From Desulfovibrionaceae bacterium (GTDB lineage: Bacteria > Desulfobacterota > Desulfovibrionia > Desulfovibrionales > Desulfovibrionaceae), in contig WSYE01000016.1 of assembly GCA_009773665.1 (NCBI GenBank), forward strand, positions 27,400 through 91,399: a stretch of 64,000 nt of DNA. Direction: 5' to 3'. The position numbers and the translations under genes were made by a program. A model generated the notes under the pieces. It searched no databases, was not told the origin of the DNA, and was given only the letters and a program-made list of their open reading frames with translations. Below are positions 32,985 to 42,446 of the stretch, piece by piece. The stretch's first letter is position 1, and the number at the start of each line of letters is the position of its first letter.

Positions 32985-33947
32985 TCAGATTACACCCAAT
33001 GCCCGTGCATTCTCACGAAGGACATTAGCCGAATTGGCCAGGGCCTGATGTTCCTCCTCGGATAGCATCGACTCCAGCACAAGTTCCACCCCGCCCGCCC
33101 CGACCACGCACGGCAGCGACAGGCAGACGTCCGGCAGGCCGTGCAGCCCTTCGACCGGCGTGGACACGGTCAGCACGCTTTTTTCGTCCTTCAGGATAGC
33201 CTCCACGATGCGGCACAGAGCCACGCTCACACCGTAGGCGGTCGCGCCCTTGCGGGAGATGATCTCGTAGGCGGCGCGGCGGACCTTCTCGAGCGTGGTA
33301 CGTCGGAAATCACCGTCGTAGGGTTTGGCCCGAAGCTCACAGAACTCGGCCAGGGGGATGCCCGAGATGTTGGCCCGGCTCCAGACCGCGAGCTCGGAAT
33401 CGCCATGTTCGCCGATGATGTGGGCGTGGATGCCCCGCACGTCCACGGCCAGATAGTCCGACAGCAGACTGCGCAGGCGCGAGCTGTCCAGCACCGTGCC
33501 CGAACCGATCACCCGCGCGGACGGAAGGCCGGTCTGCTTGAGCACCTTAAGGGTCAGAACGTCCACGGGGTTGGTGGCCACCAGGAAGATGGCGTTTGGC
33601 GCGTGTATCATCACCTGTTCGGCCACGCCTCCCATAATGTCCGCGTTGGCCTTCAGCAGATCCAGGCGGGTCTGCCCTGGCTTCTGGTTCACTCCGGCGG
33701 AGATCACCACGATGTCCGCTCCAGCGCACTGGTCGTACCCTCCGGCGCGTATGTCCATGGGACCGGTCAGCGGCAGGCCGTGCATGATGTCCATGGCCTC
33801 GCCTTCCGCCTTGGCCGCGTTGGCGTCGACCAGAACCAGCTCACCCACCAGACGCTTGAGGCTGAGGGCGAACGCGAACGCCGCACCCACGTTCCCGATT
33901 CCCACAACGGCAACTTTCGCCTGTCCGGCGTTGTCTTTCCTGTTCAT
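32985..33947 (-). CDS. ldh: L-lactate dehydrogenase family
   Basis: 320 residues. NAD-binding VVGIGNVGAAFAFAL, substrate loop SAGVNQKPGQTRLDLL, LVATNPVDVLTLKV and catalytic His in IGEHGDSELAVW. The Gln in NQKPGQTR, where malate dehydrogenases usually have Arg, favours lactate over malate, although the two cannot be separated with certainty by eye. ATG 33947 is preceded by GGAGG. It lies 65 bases upstream of the GAF gene on the same strand, so lactate and triose metabolism are grouped. Confidence 0.9.
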   Translation of the reverse strand: MNRKDNAGQAKVAVVGIGNVGAAFAFALSLKRLVGELVLVDANAAKAEGEAMDIMHGLPLTGPMDIRAGGYDQCAGADIVVISAGVNQKPGQTRLDLLKANADIMGGVAEQVMIHAPNAIFLVATNPVDVLTLKVLKQTGLPSARVIGSGTVLDSSRLRSLLSDYLAVDVRGIHAHIIGEHGDSELAVWSRANISGIPLAEFCELRAKPYDGDFRRTTLEKVRRAAYEIISRKGATAYGVSVALCRIVEAILKDEKSVLTVSTPVEGLHGLPDVCLSLPCVVGAGGVELVLESMLSEEEHQALANSANVLRENARALGVI

Positions 33948-34260
33948 GATAATACCTCCATGAAGAACGGGCGGACGTCGGGAAAGCCCCTTCGCGCCCT
34001 ACCGCCATTATGCCAAGGTTGACATGTTAGGTTGATGTCCGTCAATGTCGGCATGCACGACAGGGAACTGGTCCAGGACGGGGCTGACCGCATTGCCAGG
34101 AATCCTGGCAGGTGGACACCCCCATTGGAGACATTCTCAATGCATCACGCACGATACTGGCTGCCGCAAGGCCGGGGATGGACGCCGCCGCTACGGTTTC
34201 AGATGCACCCGACTGCACAGCTCATTTCACACCTCCTGTTTTTTACGCAGGTAGCTGTTT
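33948..34260. other. Intergenic region, no gene seen
   Basis: About 310 bases between divergent genes (ldh on the minus strand, a binding protein on the plus strand). Promoters are expected. I cannot assign any, and short open frames here are not protein-like. Confidence 0.4.
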
Positions 34261-34308
34261 ATGAGGGCACTGGACTCCCATTCACGCATAATATATACTT
34301 TTAATTCT

Positions 34309-35256
34309 ATGAGGCAGTCCGCTACGTCCAGCAGTATCCAGGCCCCCACCCGTTCGAGACGTGGTCCATGCAGCCTTGGACGTGCCCGGCGTATGTTCAT
34401 CGGCCTGTGCGCCTGCCTTGTCTTTTCCCTGTTATCCCCCCACAAGCCGCTCCTGGCAAAGACGACCATTTCTGTTCCGGTCACGGTTGATATTGAAAAG
34501 AACTACCTGGCCTTCATGAACAACAGGACAGCAGTCCAAGTCTCTTCTTTCAATTCGCCCCTTGCCTCACGTATCGTTGTTACGCTGGTACTCATACAGA
34601 AGGCCTTGCATCTTGGGGGCCTGGGCGACGTCGAATTTGAATTCCATGTTGTGCCGAACTCCGAAAGGGAGCGGGCAGAGGTGAAGAGCGGACGGGTAGT
34701 TTTGGGATCACAAGACTATTGGGACTATGACTTCGATGACACAGTGTACATGAGCGAGCCCGTCATCCCCAATGGCACTTTTGAAAAGGGTCTATACACG
34801 CATCCCACGAACGCTTCCATGCTCTCCGTGCGAAACAGGGAAAGTCTCAAAGACCGATCTGCGGTGATCGGGGGAACCTGGAAAGGCGATATTGCTGTGC
34901 TTCAATCGCTCAACATACGAGAAGTTCACACCGTTTACGAGTACCGAACTATTCCGAAATTTCTCTGCTTGGGCAGAGCGGACTTCACACTCCTGGAATT
35001 CTCATCCAACCCGGACATGGCCGTATCCTATTACGGAGAGACCCTGATTCCTGTTCCCGGGATCAAGCTGGTCCTGCCGGGGAACCGCTGCTGGATGGTC
35101 TCCCAAAAGCATCCTCAAGGGGACCAGGTGTTCAAGGCTCTCAACATCGGCCTGAAAAGACTTCAGCAGGACGGAACCATCAAACGGGCGTTCAATGAAA
35201 GCGGGTTCTTCCAGAAGCGGGTGAAGGGCTGGCGCGTCATCAACGGGGAACACTGA
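34309..35256 (+). CDS. Exported solute-binding-like protein
   Basis: 315 residues if started at ATG 34309. Starts at 34261 or 34393 are also possible because no clear ribosome-binding site decides. The hydrophobic export segment is IGLCACLVFSLLSPHKPLLA. The mature part has a type 2 periplasmic-binding look (VILGS-like switch QDYWDYDFDDTVYMSEPVI; RADFTLLEFSSNPDMAV; VFKALNIGLKRLQQDGTIKRAFNESGFF, a typical C-terminal helix of family 3 proteins). Ligand unknown and no transporter next to it. Monocistronic, with a strong terminator after it. Lower GC than neighbours. Confidence 0.7.
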   Translation: MRQSATSSSIQAPTRSRRGPCSLGRARRMFIGLCACLVFSLLSPHKPLLAKTTISVPVTVDIEKNYLAFMNNRTAVQVSSFNSPLASRIVVTLVLIQKALHLGGLGDVEFEFHVVPNSERERAEVKSGRVVLGSQDYWDYDFDDTVYMSEPVIPNGTFEKGLYTHPTNASMLSVRNRESLKDRSAVIGGTWKGDIAVLQSLNIREVHTVYEYRTIPKFLCLGRADFTLLEFSSNPDMAVSYYGETLIPVPGIKLVLPGNRCWMVSQKHPQGDQVFKALNIGLKRLQQDGTIKRAFNESGFFQKRVKGWRVINGEH

Positions 35257-35290
35257 CCGGCAGCCGCCCGCGCGGCTGGCAGCGAAACAT

Positions 35291-35320
35291 AAAAGGGAGG
35301 GCCGCAAAGCCCTCCCTTTT
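35291..35320. terminator. Bidirectional terminator
   Basis: Perfect AAAAGGGAGGGC / GCCCTCCCTTTT stem with 6-base loop between the converging binding-protein gene and leuB. Confidence 0.9.
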
Positions 35321-35413
35321 CGTATGCGTGAATCGATCAGCGCAGCGTCCGCCAGGAACGCCGCACTCTGCCGGACACGGCTGTGAGCCGGTCGGGCATC
35401 CGTCAAAGCGATC

Positions 35414-36487
35414 CTAGAGGCGCTCGGCCACCAGGTCGCCCATCTTTACGCAACCCACCAGGGTCTTGCCCGGCTCCATGATGTCGCCGGTACGGTAGCC
35501 GTCCTTCAGGATGGAGGTCACGGCGTTCTCGATGGCGTCGGCCTCGGCGGCCATGGCGAACTGGTAGCGCAGCATCATGGCCACGGACAGGATAGTGGCC
35601 AACGGGTTGGCCTTGTCCTGGCCCGCGATGTCCGGGGCGGAGCCGTGGATCGGCTCGTACAGGCCGGGGCCGGACGCTCCGAGCGAGGCCGAAGGCAGCA
35701 TGCCGATGGATCCGGTGATGACGGCGGCCTCGTCAGAGAGGATGTCGCCGAACAGGTTCTCGGTGACGATGGTGTCGAACTGGGCGGGGTTGCGCACCAG
35801 CTGCATGGCGGCGTTGTCCACGTACATGTGGGACAGCTCCACGTCGGGGTAATCCTTGGCGACTTCCAGCACCACCTCGCGCCACAGCTGGGACACGTCC
35901 AGCACGTTGGCCTTGTCCACGGAGCAAAGCTTCTTGCCGCGCTTGCGGGCGGTCTCGAAGCCGACCTTGGCGATACGGCGGATCTCAGACTCGGAATAAA
36001 TCATGTTGTTGTAGGCCACGCGCTCGCCGTCACGGACTTCCTGGCCCTTGGGCGTGCCGAAGTACGCGCCGCCGGTCAGTTCGCGGATGACCATGACGTC
36101 CAGGCCCTGGCCGATGATGTCCGGGCGCAGGCAGCAGGCGCTTTTGAGCTCTTCGAACAGCTTGGCGGGGCGCAGGTTGGCGAACAGGCCAAGCTCCTTG
36201 CGGATGCCGAGCAGCCCGCGCTCGGGGCGGATGGACTTTTCGATATTGTCCCATTTGGGGCCGCCCACCGCGCCCAGCAGGATGGCGTCGGCGCCCTTGC
36301 AGGCGTCGATGGTCTTCTGGGGCAGGGGATTATTCTCGGCGTCGATGGCAGCGCCGCCGATCAGCGCGTAGCTGATCGTAAATTCGTGCCCGAACTTTTC
36401 GCCAATCTTCTTCAGGGTCTTCTCGGCCTGGGTCATGATCTCGGGGCCGATGCCGTCTCCGGGCAGAATGACAATATTCTTGATCAT
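35414..36487 (-). CDS. leuB: 3-isopropylmalate dehydrogenase
   Basis: Leucine biosynthesis: oxidative decarboxylation of 3-isopropylmalate with NAD. 357 residues from ATG 36487. Motifs: [12 protein letters not shown], the substrate Arg cluster [55 protein letters not shown], the metal Asp region [12 protein letters not shown], and the NAD site [12 protein letters not shown]. Normal length. The rest of the leu pathway is not in the window. Confidence 0.96.
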   Translation of the reverse strand: MIKNIVILPGDGIGPEIMTQAEKTLKKIGEKFGHEFTISYALIGGAAIDAENNPLPQKTIDACKGADAILLGAVGGPKWDNIEKSIRPERGLLGIRKELGLFANLRPAKLFEELKSACCLRPDIIGQGLDVMVIRELTGGAYFGTPKGQEVRDGERVAYNNMIYSESEIRRIAKVGFETARKRGKKLCSVDKANVLDVSQLWREVVLEVAKDYPDVELSHMYVDNAAMQLVRNPAQFDTIVTENLFGDILSDEAAVITGSIGMLPSASLGASGPGLYEPIHGSAPDIAGQDKANPLATILSVAMMLRYQFAMAAEADAIENAVTSILKDGYRTGDIMEPGKTLVGCVKMGDLVAERL

Positions 36488-36560
36488 CTCCGTAATAGCT
36501 CCTTCACATCGCGGGGTGGTTGTTTTTCTCGAAATTTTCAGCCCGGCCAGGGATGGCGAG

Positions 36561-36668
36561 GTCTCGTGTGTCGTTCTCAAGACAGGTTCATGCAGTTCAT
36601 GAACCTGAACAAAGAGAACCAATAATTTTGCGTTTGAAAAACATGGTCATGTTTTTCAATAACGCAGC
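36561..36668. repeat. AT-rich multi-hairpin element, copy B
   Basis: CTCGTGTGTCGTTCTCAA at the left. First hairpin CAGGTTCATG / CATGAACCTG (36583-36592, 36598-36607) is enclosed by GTTCTC / GAGAAC. Second hairpin TTGAAAAACAT / ATGTTTTTCAA (36634-36644, 36649-36659) has a 4-base loop, flanked by GCGTT / AACGC. It ends at the stop codon of the HDOD gene. Confidence 0.75.
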
Positions 36669-37949
36669 CTATTCAACGGCCGCCTGAACGATGCCTTCCT
36701 TGCCCGCCTTGAAGCAGGCCCTGGCCCAGCGGGAGGCGGCCAGATAATCCTTGGCGGCGGCGAAGTGGCTGACTTTCTTGCCGGAAAGCAGAATGCCCAC
36801 GTCGCACCAACGGTTCTGGTCCATGCACTTGAGCAGCTCCAGCCACGGGCTCAGGGAGTTGGTCTCGCCGCAGAGAGCGGCCTTGATGCGCGGGTCCATG
36901 GGCATGGTGGGCGTAAGCTCGCTCATGGGCTGGCCCATCATGGCGTCCAGCAGGGAAAACAGGCCCAGCAGGAACATGGATTTTGGCGGCAACGGCGAAG
37001 AGGCGGCGCGTTGCGAAAGCTTCTCCAGGAAGCTGCCGCGCTGAAGCGAAAGATAGGCCAGCTCCTCGCCCTTGGCGCTGGCGTCCAGGCTGGCCACCAG
37101 GGCCATCATGGCCCAACGCTTGAAGGCCGTGTCGCCCATGATGGCCACGGCGTGCTCGATGGAGTCCACCGTGCGCCCAAGGCCCATGCCGGGAGCGTTC
37201 ACGTAGCGCAGCAGCCGGTAGCTGAGCAGCACGTCCTTGGCCAGGGTGGCAGCCATGTCCTTGTAGGTGGTCTCTTCTTCCAGGAGCTTGCCCATGAGCT
37301 CCACACGCGTGAGCTGGTTGGCTTCGAGCTTGCGGCCCTTCACGATCTCCGGGCGACCGAAGAAGGCCCCCTGGAAGGAGTCAAACCCGAGCGCGCGGCA
37401 CCCGGCGAAGGCCTCCCAGGAGTTCACGTTGTCCACCATGCAGGAGACATTCATATTTTTCAGAAACTTGCGATCCTTGGCCAGCTCCATGGGCTTTAAG
37501 CATTCCAGGTCCAGGATGACCGTGTCGGCAAAGCGCATCAGGGGGGCGTAACCCTGGCAGGATTCGTCGAAACGCAGGGCGATGCGGTAACCGAACTCGT
37601 TCAGGAAGGAGAGGACCTCCTCCAGGTTTTCGCGCTCGGTCTGCTCCGGGCTCACCACCAGTTGGCAGAAGTCCATGGGGAGAAGATGCACCTCAGGCGC
37701 GTCAAGCATGATGTCCGGCACGCTGACCAGAAGCCGGTCGGACTCCTCCAGCAGGATCTGGAGCTCAGACGCCCCGTCGCTGACCATCCATGAGAAAGCG
37801 TCAACATCCACGTGCGCGGAGTTCGACGCCGTCAGGCAGGACCGGGCCGCAACTTCGTACGCCACCACCTTTTTGGACTTGTCAAAAACGGGATGGCGAG
37901 ACAGAAAACAGGAAGAGGATTCATCAGAGACGGAATCGGTGATTTCCAC
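36669..37949 (-). CDS. EAL-like/HDOD domain signalling protein (YuxH type)
   Basis: 426 residues from GTG 37949. The N-terminal half is a degenerate EAL-type domain ([53 protein letters not shown]); the EAL signature and several metal ligands are gone, so catalysis on cyclic-di-GMP is unlikely. The C-terminal half is an HDOD domain ([37 protein letters not shown]...). Proteins of this architecture act as non-enzymatic signalling hubs. Followed by repeat element B. Confidence 0.9.
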   Translation of the reverse strand: MEITDSVSDESSSCFLSRHPVFDKSKKVVAYEVAARSCLTASNSAHVDVDAFSWMVSDGASELQILLEESDRLLVSVPDIMLDAPEVHLLPMDFCQLVVSPEQTERENLEEVLSFLNEFGYRIALRFDESCQGYAPLMRFADTVILDLECLKPMELAKDRKFLKNMNVSCMVDNVNSWEAFAGCRALGFDSFQGAFFGRPEIVKGRKLEANQLTRVELMGKLLEEETTYKDMAATLAKDVLLSYRLLRYVNAPGMGLGRTVDSIEHAVAIMGDTAFKRWAMMALVASLDASAKGEELAYLSLQRGSFLEKLSQRAASSPLPPKSMFLLGLFSLLDAMMGQPMSELTPTMPMDPRIKAALCGETNSLSPWLELLKCMDQNRWCDVGILLSGKKVSHFAAAKDYLAASRWARACFKAGKEGIVQAAVE

Positions 37950-38177
37950 GTTTCATTTCTCGCACTTGGAGTGTTACGTCTTGGCCTGGAAGGAAAATCT
38001 GCAATATTATCAACTAATTGTTACTCTACATTTTTTTGTGCGCGATGGCAAGCCCGAAGCTCCGCAGCCCCCGTGAACACTGGGCCGCCACCTCTCCGGA
38101 CAGCCGCCGGGGCTTGCCCGGCGCGAAGAAATACCCTACTGAGCCAAGCACTTTCCACCCCACACAGGAGCCTTAGC

Positions 38178-38672
38178 ATGTCCGACGCCGAACGCTACCA
38201 CCGCATGTATCCCATCAGCTGGGATCAGCTGCACCGCGACTGCAAAGCTCTCTCCTGGAGACTGATGGAACTCGGCCCCTGGAAGGGCATCTACGCCATC
38301 ACCAAGGGCGGACTCATCCCGGCGGCCATCCTGGCGCGTGAACTGGACGTGCGCGTCATCGACACCATCTGCGTGGCCAGCTACGACTGGCAGAGCCAGA
38401 GCGACAAGGTCACCGTTCTCAAGGGCGTGGTGGGCGACGGCGAAGGCTGGCTGCTGGTGGACGACCTGGTGGACACAGGCAAGACCGCAAAGGCCGTGCG
38501 CGAGATGGTCCCCAAGGCCTACTTCGCCACCGTGTACGCCAAGCCCGAAGGACGCCCCCTGGTGGACGCCTACATCACCGAAGTGAGCCAGGACACCTGG
38601 ATTCTCTTCCCCTGGGACTCCGAGCCGCAATTCATCCAGCCCATCGCCAAGAGCGCCAAAACCGGCGAGTAG
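38178..38672 (+). CDS. gpt: Xanthine-guanine phosphoribosyltransferase
   Basis: Purine salvage: converts guanine and xanthine with PRPP to GMP and XMP. 164 residues from ATG 38178 (AGGAG eight bases upstream). Very close to the Gpt family pattern: [56 protein letters not shown] (PRPP loop), [13 protein letters not shown], and [10 protein letters not shown]. The DinB-like gene starts 16 bases after its stop. Confidence 0.94.
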   Translation: MSDAERYHRMYPISWDQLHRDCKALSWRLMELGPWKGIYAITKGGLIPAAILARELDVRVIDTICVASYDWQSQSDKVTVLKGVVGDGEGWLLVDDLVDTGKTAKAVREMVPKAYFATVYAKPEGRPLVDAYITEVSQDTWILFPWDSEPQFIQPIAKSAKTGE

Positions 38673-38688
38673 ACGGAGGCGACACGAC

Positions 38689-39186
38689 ATGACCGACATG
38701 ACTGGAACGCAACTGGCGCAGGTGGTCCGGCAAAAGATGTCGGAGCTCGCCACGGCCTGCCAGGGCGTGGACGAGGCCGACGCATCCCGGTCCCCCGAGG
38801 GACGCTGGTCGTCCAAGGAAATCCTCTCGCATCTGATCGGGCCGGGCAAGGACGCCCACGTCAAGGTGATGCGCAGGTTTCTGGAAGAAGACACTCCCAC
38901 CCTCGATCTTATTCCCGAAAACACCCACTTCAGCCCTGAGAGGGCCGGAACTCCCTTTGCCAAGCTCTGCCGCGAAGCCCAGGAGGAATACGGACGGATT
39001 GCCGATTTCGCCGCGTCGCTGTCCCAGGATCAGCTCTCCCGCAAGGCGCGCATTCCCATGCTCAAGGAATCGCCGCTGGGTGAATACCCGACATTGGGGC
39101 AATTGATCTTCGGGCTGGGGGATTTCCATGTGCAGTTCCACATCAAGCACATGCAAGAGGTGCTCAAGGAGCTTTCGGGTTCGTAA
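38689..39186 (+). CDS. DinB-like four-helix protein
   Basis: 165 residues from ATG 38689, with GGAGG about 9 bases upstream. DinB/YfiT-like helical bundle: WSSKEILSHLIGPGKDAHVKVMRRFL and GDFHVQFHIKHMQEVL supply histidines at the positions that bind a metal in this family. Many members are thiol-dependent transferases; none can be assigned here. Co-transcribed with gpt and followed by a very strong terminator. Confidence 0.85.
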   Translation: MTDMTGTQLAQVVRQKMSELATACQGVDEADASRSPEGRWSSKEILSHLIGPGKDAHVKVMRRFLEEDTPTLDLIPENTHFSPERAGTPFAKLCREAQEEYGRIADFAASLSQDQLSRKARIPMLKESPLGEYPTLGQLIFGLGDFHVQFHIKHMQEVLKELSGS

Positions 39187-39220
39187 AGACGCCACGTCCA
39201 ACGGGTGATTCACGTAATGA

Positions 39221-39262
39221 GGGCGGGCCGGGATCGTATTCAACGATCCCGGCCCGCCCTTG
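39221..39262 (+). terminator. Strong rho-independent terminator after the DinB-like gene
   Basis: 17-base perfect stem GGGCGGGCCGGGATCGT with its complement at 39243-39259, 5-base loop, then TTGT. Confidence 0.85.
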
Positions 39263-39275
39263 TCAGTTGGCAAAT

Positions 39276-39334
39276 CACGCGAAGCTAAACGCCGGGTGCA
39301 GGGCAGCGCCCTGCCGGGTCTGGGCGGAGCCCGG
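39276..39334 (-). repeat. GC-rich hairpin tail repeat, copy 6
   Basis: CGCGAAGCTAAACGCCGGGT end motif (read inverted), GCAGGGCAGCGCCCTGC and GGGCGGAGCCC palindromes. On the minus strand it follows the DsbA-like gene after element A. Confidence 0.75.
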
Positions 39335-39445
39335 CTCGTGTTGCGTCCTCAAAATCCGTCCATACGGATTTTCAAGGCAACCAGCCAAAACCATTTATTT
39401 AAATTTTGAAAAACATTTTCATGTTTTTCAAAATCGCGACACGAG
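39335..39445. repeat. AT-rich three-way-junction element, copy A
   Basis: Outer stem CTCGTGTTGCG (39335-39345) / CGCGACACGAG (39435-39445). First inner hairpin AAAATCCGT / ACGGATTTT (39351-39359, 39364-39372). Second ATTTTGAAAAACAT / ATGTTTTTCAAAAT (39403-39416, 39421-39434), perfect 14 bases with 4-base loop. Begins one base from the stop codon of the DsbA-like gene. Confidence 0.85.
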
Positions 39446-39446
39446 G

Positions 39447-40211
39447 CTACTTCTTCCCGGTAGTCAGGCTGATCACTTCCTCGAACTCCGCCAGCGGCTG
39501 CGCGCCCCGTATGGACACGCCGTTGACCACGTAGGCGGGGGTTCCCTGAATCTCGAACTGGCGGGACTCTTTTTCGTCCGCGTTCAGCCGCGCCATGAGC
39601 TCCTTGCCGTTCACATCGGCGGCCAGACGCGACATGTCGGCCTTGGCCTCCTTGGCCAGCTTCTTAAGCGTGTCCTCCTTGCCCTTGAGGACCTCTTCCT
39701 GCGCCGCGAAGACCAGATCGTGAAACTTTTTGGCCTTGGCGCGATCCTGGAGCAGGATGGCCTCGTAGTACAGGGCCGCCTTGATCGCGGTGTCCTCGCC
39801 GGGCATGTGCTTGAATACCACGCGGATCGTGTCCGGATGTGCGACCACGAGCGCATCCAGAATTTTGGCTCCCTTGGCGCAGTACGAGCACAGGAAATCC
39901 GAATATTCCACAATGGTAATGGGGGCGTCCGGGTTGCCGACAACCACGCGGGCCACATCCACCACCGGGGCCAGGGGCTTGGCCAGCTCGGCGTCGCGAC
40001 GTTTCTTCACGTCTGCGGTGCGCTTGGCCTTGATGCCTGAGTCCACGATTTCAAACAGCTCGATATTATGTTCGCGCAGAACATCCAGAAGGACGTCCGG
40101 GTTTTCCTTCAGGGCCTTTCGCAGGTCTTCCTTGGTGACAGCGGAAAAAGCGGTCATGGACACGCCCAGACTCAGGGCGATAACAATTGCGATGAGAGCG
40201 AATTTACGCAT
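39447..40211 (-). CDS. DsbA-family thiol-disulfide oxidoreductase, periplasmic
   Basis: 254 residues from ATG 40211 (AAAGGA eight bases upstream). Signal peptide MRKFALIAIVIALSLGVSMTA. A helical N-terminal extension (about 25-80) as in ScsC/BcfH-type proteins, then a thioredoxin-like domain with redox motif C108-S-Y-C111 (SDFLCSYCAKGAK), a DsbA-type helical insertion and cis-Pro in IQGTPAYVVNG. Likely folds or isomerises exported proteins. No DsbB or DsbD partner is adjacent. Confidence 0.92.
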   Translation of the reverse strand: MRKFALIAIVIALSLGVSMTAFSAVTKEDLRKALKENPDVLLDVLREHNIELFEIVDSGIKAKRTADVKKRRDAELAKPLAPVVDVARVVVGNPDAPITIVEYSDFLCSYCAKGAKILDALVVAHPDTIRVVFKHMPGEDTAIKAALYYEAILLQDRAKAKKFHDLVFAAQEEVLKGKEDTLKKLAKEAKADMSRLAADVNGKELMARLNADEKESRQFEIQGTPAYVVNGVSIRGAQPLAEFEEVISLTTGKK

Positions 40212-40399
40212 GCGTGGTCCTTTGCAATTGGGGTTACGGCCAGAGTCTGACCGTCGCAGACACAAGTATGACGCTTTCAGGTCGGCAAATCCAGCATAAA
40301 CAGAAATAGAATCCATCGGGTATCGAAATACCGCACGCCGTTGAATAAAAACGACCGGACCCGGATCATGTTCGATCCAAGTCCGGCCGTTTTGCATAC

Positions 40400-40484
40400 G
40401 ACGCGAAGCGAATAGCCGGGTCCAGGGGAGAAGCCTTCCCTGGCGGGTGCAGGGCAGCGCCCTGCCGGGTCTGGGCGGAGCCCG
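40400..40484 (-). repeat. GC-rich hairpin tail repeat of uraA, copy 7
   Basis: On the minus strand after uraA: GGGCTCCGCCC, GGCAGGGCGCTGCCCTGC, a CCAGGG...CCCCTGG unit, and CCCGGCTATTCGCTTCGCG. Confidence 0.8.
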
Positions 40485-40494
40485 ATATTCCTGC

Positions 40495-41748
40495 TTAGCT
40501 CTCCGTCTCGACTCTATCACGCGGCAGAAGCGCGTTCAGCAAAACGCCTGCCACACCGGCCAGTCCGATGCCCTCCAGGTGAATGCCCCAGAAGGAGAAG
40601 CTCATCTTGCCCATGCCGAGCACCACGATGAGCGCCACGATGACCATGTTGCGCGGCTTCATCAGGTCCTGCCCGTCCTGCACCAGGGAGTTGAGGCCCA
40701 CCACCATGATGGCTCCGAACAGCAGCAGCATGATGCCACCCATGACCGGGGTGGGGATGGTCTGAAGCAGCGCCCCCAGCTTGCCGATGAAGGCCAGGCT
40801 GATGGCGGTGATGGAGGCCCAGGTCATGAGCGCGGGGTTGTAGATCTTGATGAGCGACACCGCGCCGGTAACTTCGGCGTAGGTGGTCAGGGGCGGTCCA
40901 CCCAGGAAACCGGCCAGGGTGGTGGCCACGCCGTCGCCCATGAGGGAGCGATGCACGCCGGGGTTGTCGATGTAGTTCTTGCCGGTGACCGAGCCGATGG
41001 CCAGGATGGAGCCGATGTGCTCGATGATGGGCGCGATGGCCACGGGCAGAATGATGAGTATGGCTTCCAGGCTGAAGGTGGGGGTGACGAAGTTGGGCAG
41101 CTTGAACCAGGGGGCGGCGGCCACGGGGGCGAAGTCCACGATGCCCATGGCGAGGCTTGTGGCGTAGCCCGCGATGATGCCGCACAGGATGGGGATCAGC
41201 TTCAGGATACCCTTGCCCTTGATGGCCACCAGCACGGTGACGGCCAGGGAGATCATGGAGATGATCATTGCCTGGTTCTCAGGATAGAGCACCATGGCGC
41301 CGTCGCCGGTCTTGCCCATGGCCATGTACACGCCCACCGGCGCGAGGATCAGGCCGATGACCATGATGACCGGCCCGGTGACGATGTGGGGCAGGTAGCG
41401 TTTCAGGAACGCGGTGCCCTTGGCTTTGATGATGAAGGCGAACAGGATGTACATGATGCCCACAGAAGCGAGGCCCCCCAGTGTGGCGGCCATGCCGTAG
41501 CGCTGCATGCTGAGCATCACCGGAGCGATGAAGGCGAAAGAGGACCCCAGGAAGATGGGGATCTGGAACTTGGTGAGCACCTGATAGATGAGCGTGCCGA
41601 CGCCTGCGGTGAAGAGCGCCACGTTGGGGTCCAGGCCCGTGAGCAGCGGCACCAGCACCAGCGCGCCGAAGGCCACGAAGAGCATCTGCGCGCCGACCGG
41701 GAAGTCGCGGGCACGCAGCTTGTAATCAGTGGGAAGTGACTGCGCCAT
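40495..41748 (-). CDS. uraA: Uracil permease (NCS2 family)
   Basis: 417 residues, inner-membrane uracil:proton symporter. About 14 hydrophobic segments. NCS2 features: MLFVAFGALVLVPLLTGLDPNVALFTAGVGTL, substrate-binding Glu in PIIEHIGSILAIG, and GGPPLTTYAEVTGAVSLI. Starts at ATG 41748 with AAGGAG about 9 bases upstream, 12 bases after the upp stop, so uracil uptake and conversion to UMP are in one operon. Confidence 0.95.
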   Translation of the reverse strand: MAQSLPTDYKLRARDFPVGAQMLFVAFGALVLVPLLTGLDPNVALFTAGVGTLIYQVLTKFQIPIFLGSSFAFIAPVMLSMQRYGMAATLGGLASVGIMYILFAFIIKAKGTAFLKRYLPHIVTGPVIMVIGLILAPVGVYMAMGKTGDGAMVLYPENQAMIISMISLAVTVLVAIKGKGILKLIPILCGIIAGYATSLAMGIVDFAPVAAAPWFKLPNFVTPTFSLEAILIILPVAIAPIIEHIGSILAIGSVTGKNYIDNPGVHRSLMGDGVATTLAGFLGGPPLTTYAEVTGAVSLIKIYNPALMTWASITAISLAFIGKLGALLQTIPTPVMGGIMLLLFGAIMVVGLNSLVQDGQDLMKPRNMVIVALIVVLGMGKMSFSFWGIHLEGIGLAGVAGVLLNALLPRDRVETES

Positions 41749-41760
41749 GTGACGGACTCC

Positions 41761-42387
41761 TTATTTGGTGCCGAAGATTTTGTCGCCCGCGTCGCCAAGG
41801 CCCGGAATGATGTAGCCCACGTCGTTGAGGCGTTCGTCGATGGCGGCCACGTAGACGTGCACGTCGGGGTGGGCGGCTTCCAGCCTGGCCAGCCCCTCGG
41901 GGGCAGCCACCAGGAACAGGCCCTTGATCTTCTTGCACCCGGCTTCTTTGAGCAGGTCGATGGTGGCGATGAGCGTGCCGCCGGTGGCCAGCATGGGGTC
42001 GAGAATCAGCGCGGTGCGCTTCTCGATGGCCTTGGCCAGCTTCACGTAGTAGCGCACCGGCTCCAGGGTCTCCTCGTTGCGGTACATGCCCACCACGCTG
42101 ACTTTCGCGCCGGGGATCATGTCCAGCACGCCGTCCATCATGCCAAGGCCCGCGCGCAGCACCGGCACCACGGTGATCTTCTTGCCCTTGATCTGCTCCA
42201 CTTCCACGTCGCCCGCCCAGCCCGTGATGACCTTCTTCTCGGTCTTCAGGTCCTTGGTGGCCTCGTAGGTAAGAAGCCTGGCCACTTCGTTGGCCAGATC
42301 GCGGAAGTTGTTGGTGCTCACGCCGTTTTCGCGCAAAATGCCCAGCTTATGTCTGACCAGCGGATGATCGACCACGGTTACCGGCAT
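41761..42387 (-). CDS. upp: Uracil phosphoribosyltransferase
   Basis: Pyrimidine salvage: uracil + PRPP to UMP. 208 residues, the standard length. Motifs: [39 protein letters not shown], the PRPP loop [20 protein letters not shown], and uracil-binding [22 protein letters not shown] precedes ATG 42387. Confidence 0.97.
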   Translation of the reverse strand: MPVTVVDHPLVRHKLGILRENGVSTNNFRDLANEVARLLTYEATKDLKTEKKVITGWAGDVEVEQIKGKKITVVPVLRAGLGMMDGVLDMIPGAKVSVVGMYRNEETLEPVRYYVKLAKAIEKRTALILDPMLATGGTLIATIDLLKEAGCKKIKGLFLVAAPEGLARLEAAHPDVHVYVAAIDERLNDVGYIIPGLGDAGDKIFGTK

Positions 42388-42420
42388 GCCCCGCTCCTTG
42401 TTGTCTTATGGTTGACGAAA

Positions 42421-42446
42421 AATCGGAAAAACCTCCGGTTTTTTGC
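42421..42446 (-). promoter_or_regulatory. Possible leader hairpin of upp-uraA
   Basis: AAAAACC / GGTTTTT stem with 3-base loop, about 40 bases upstream of upp; on the minus strand it is followed by GATTTTT. Could act as an attenuator, or be chance. Confidence 0.3.

Noticed and set aside
40447..41739. Open frame of 430 codons on the plus strand with many His and Asp
   Set aside because: Antisense to the uraA gene; the composition is explained by membrane-protein codons read backwards.
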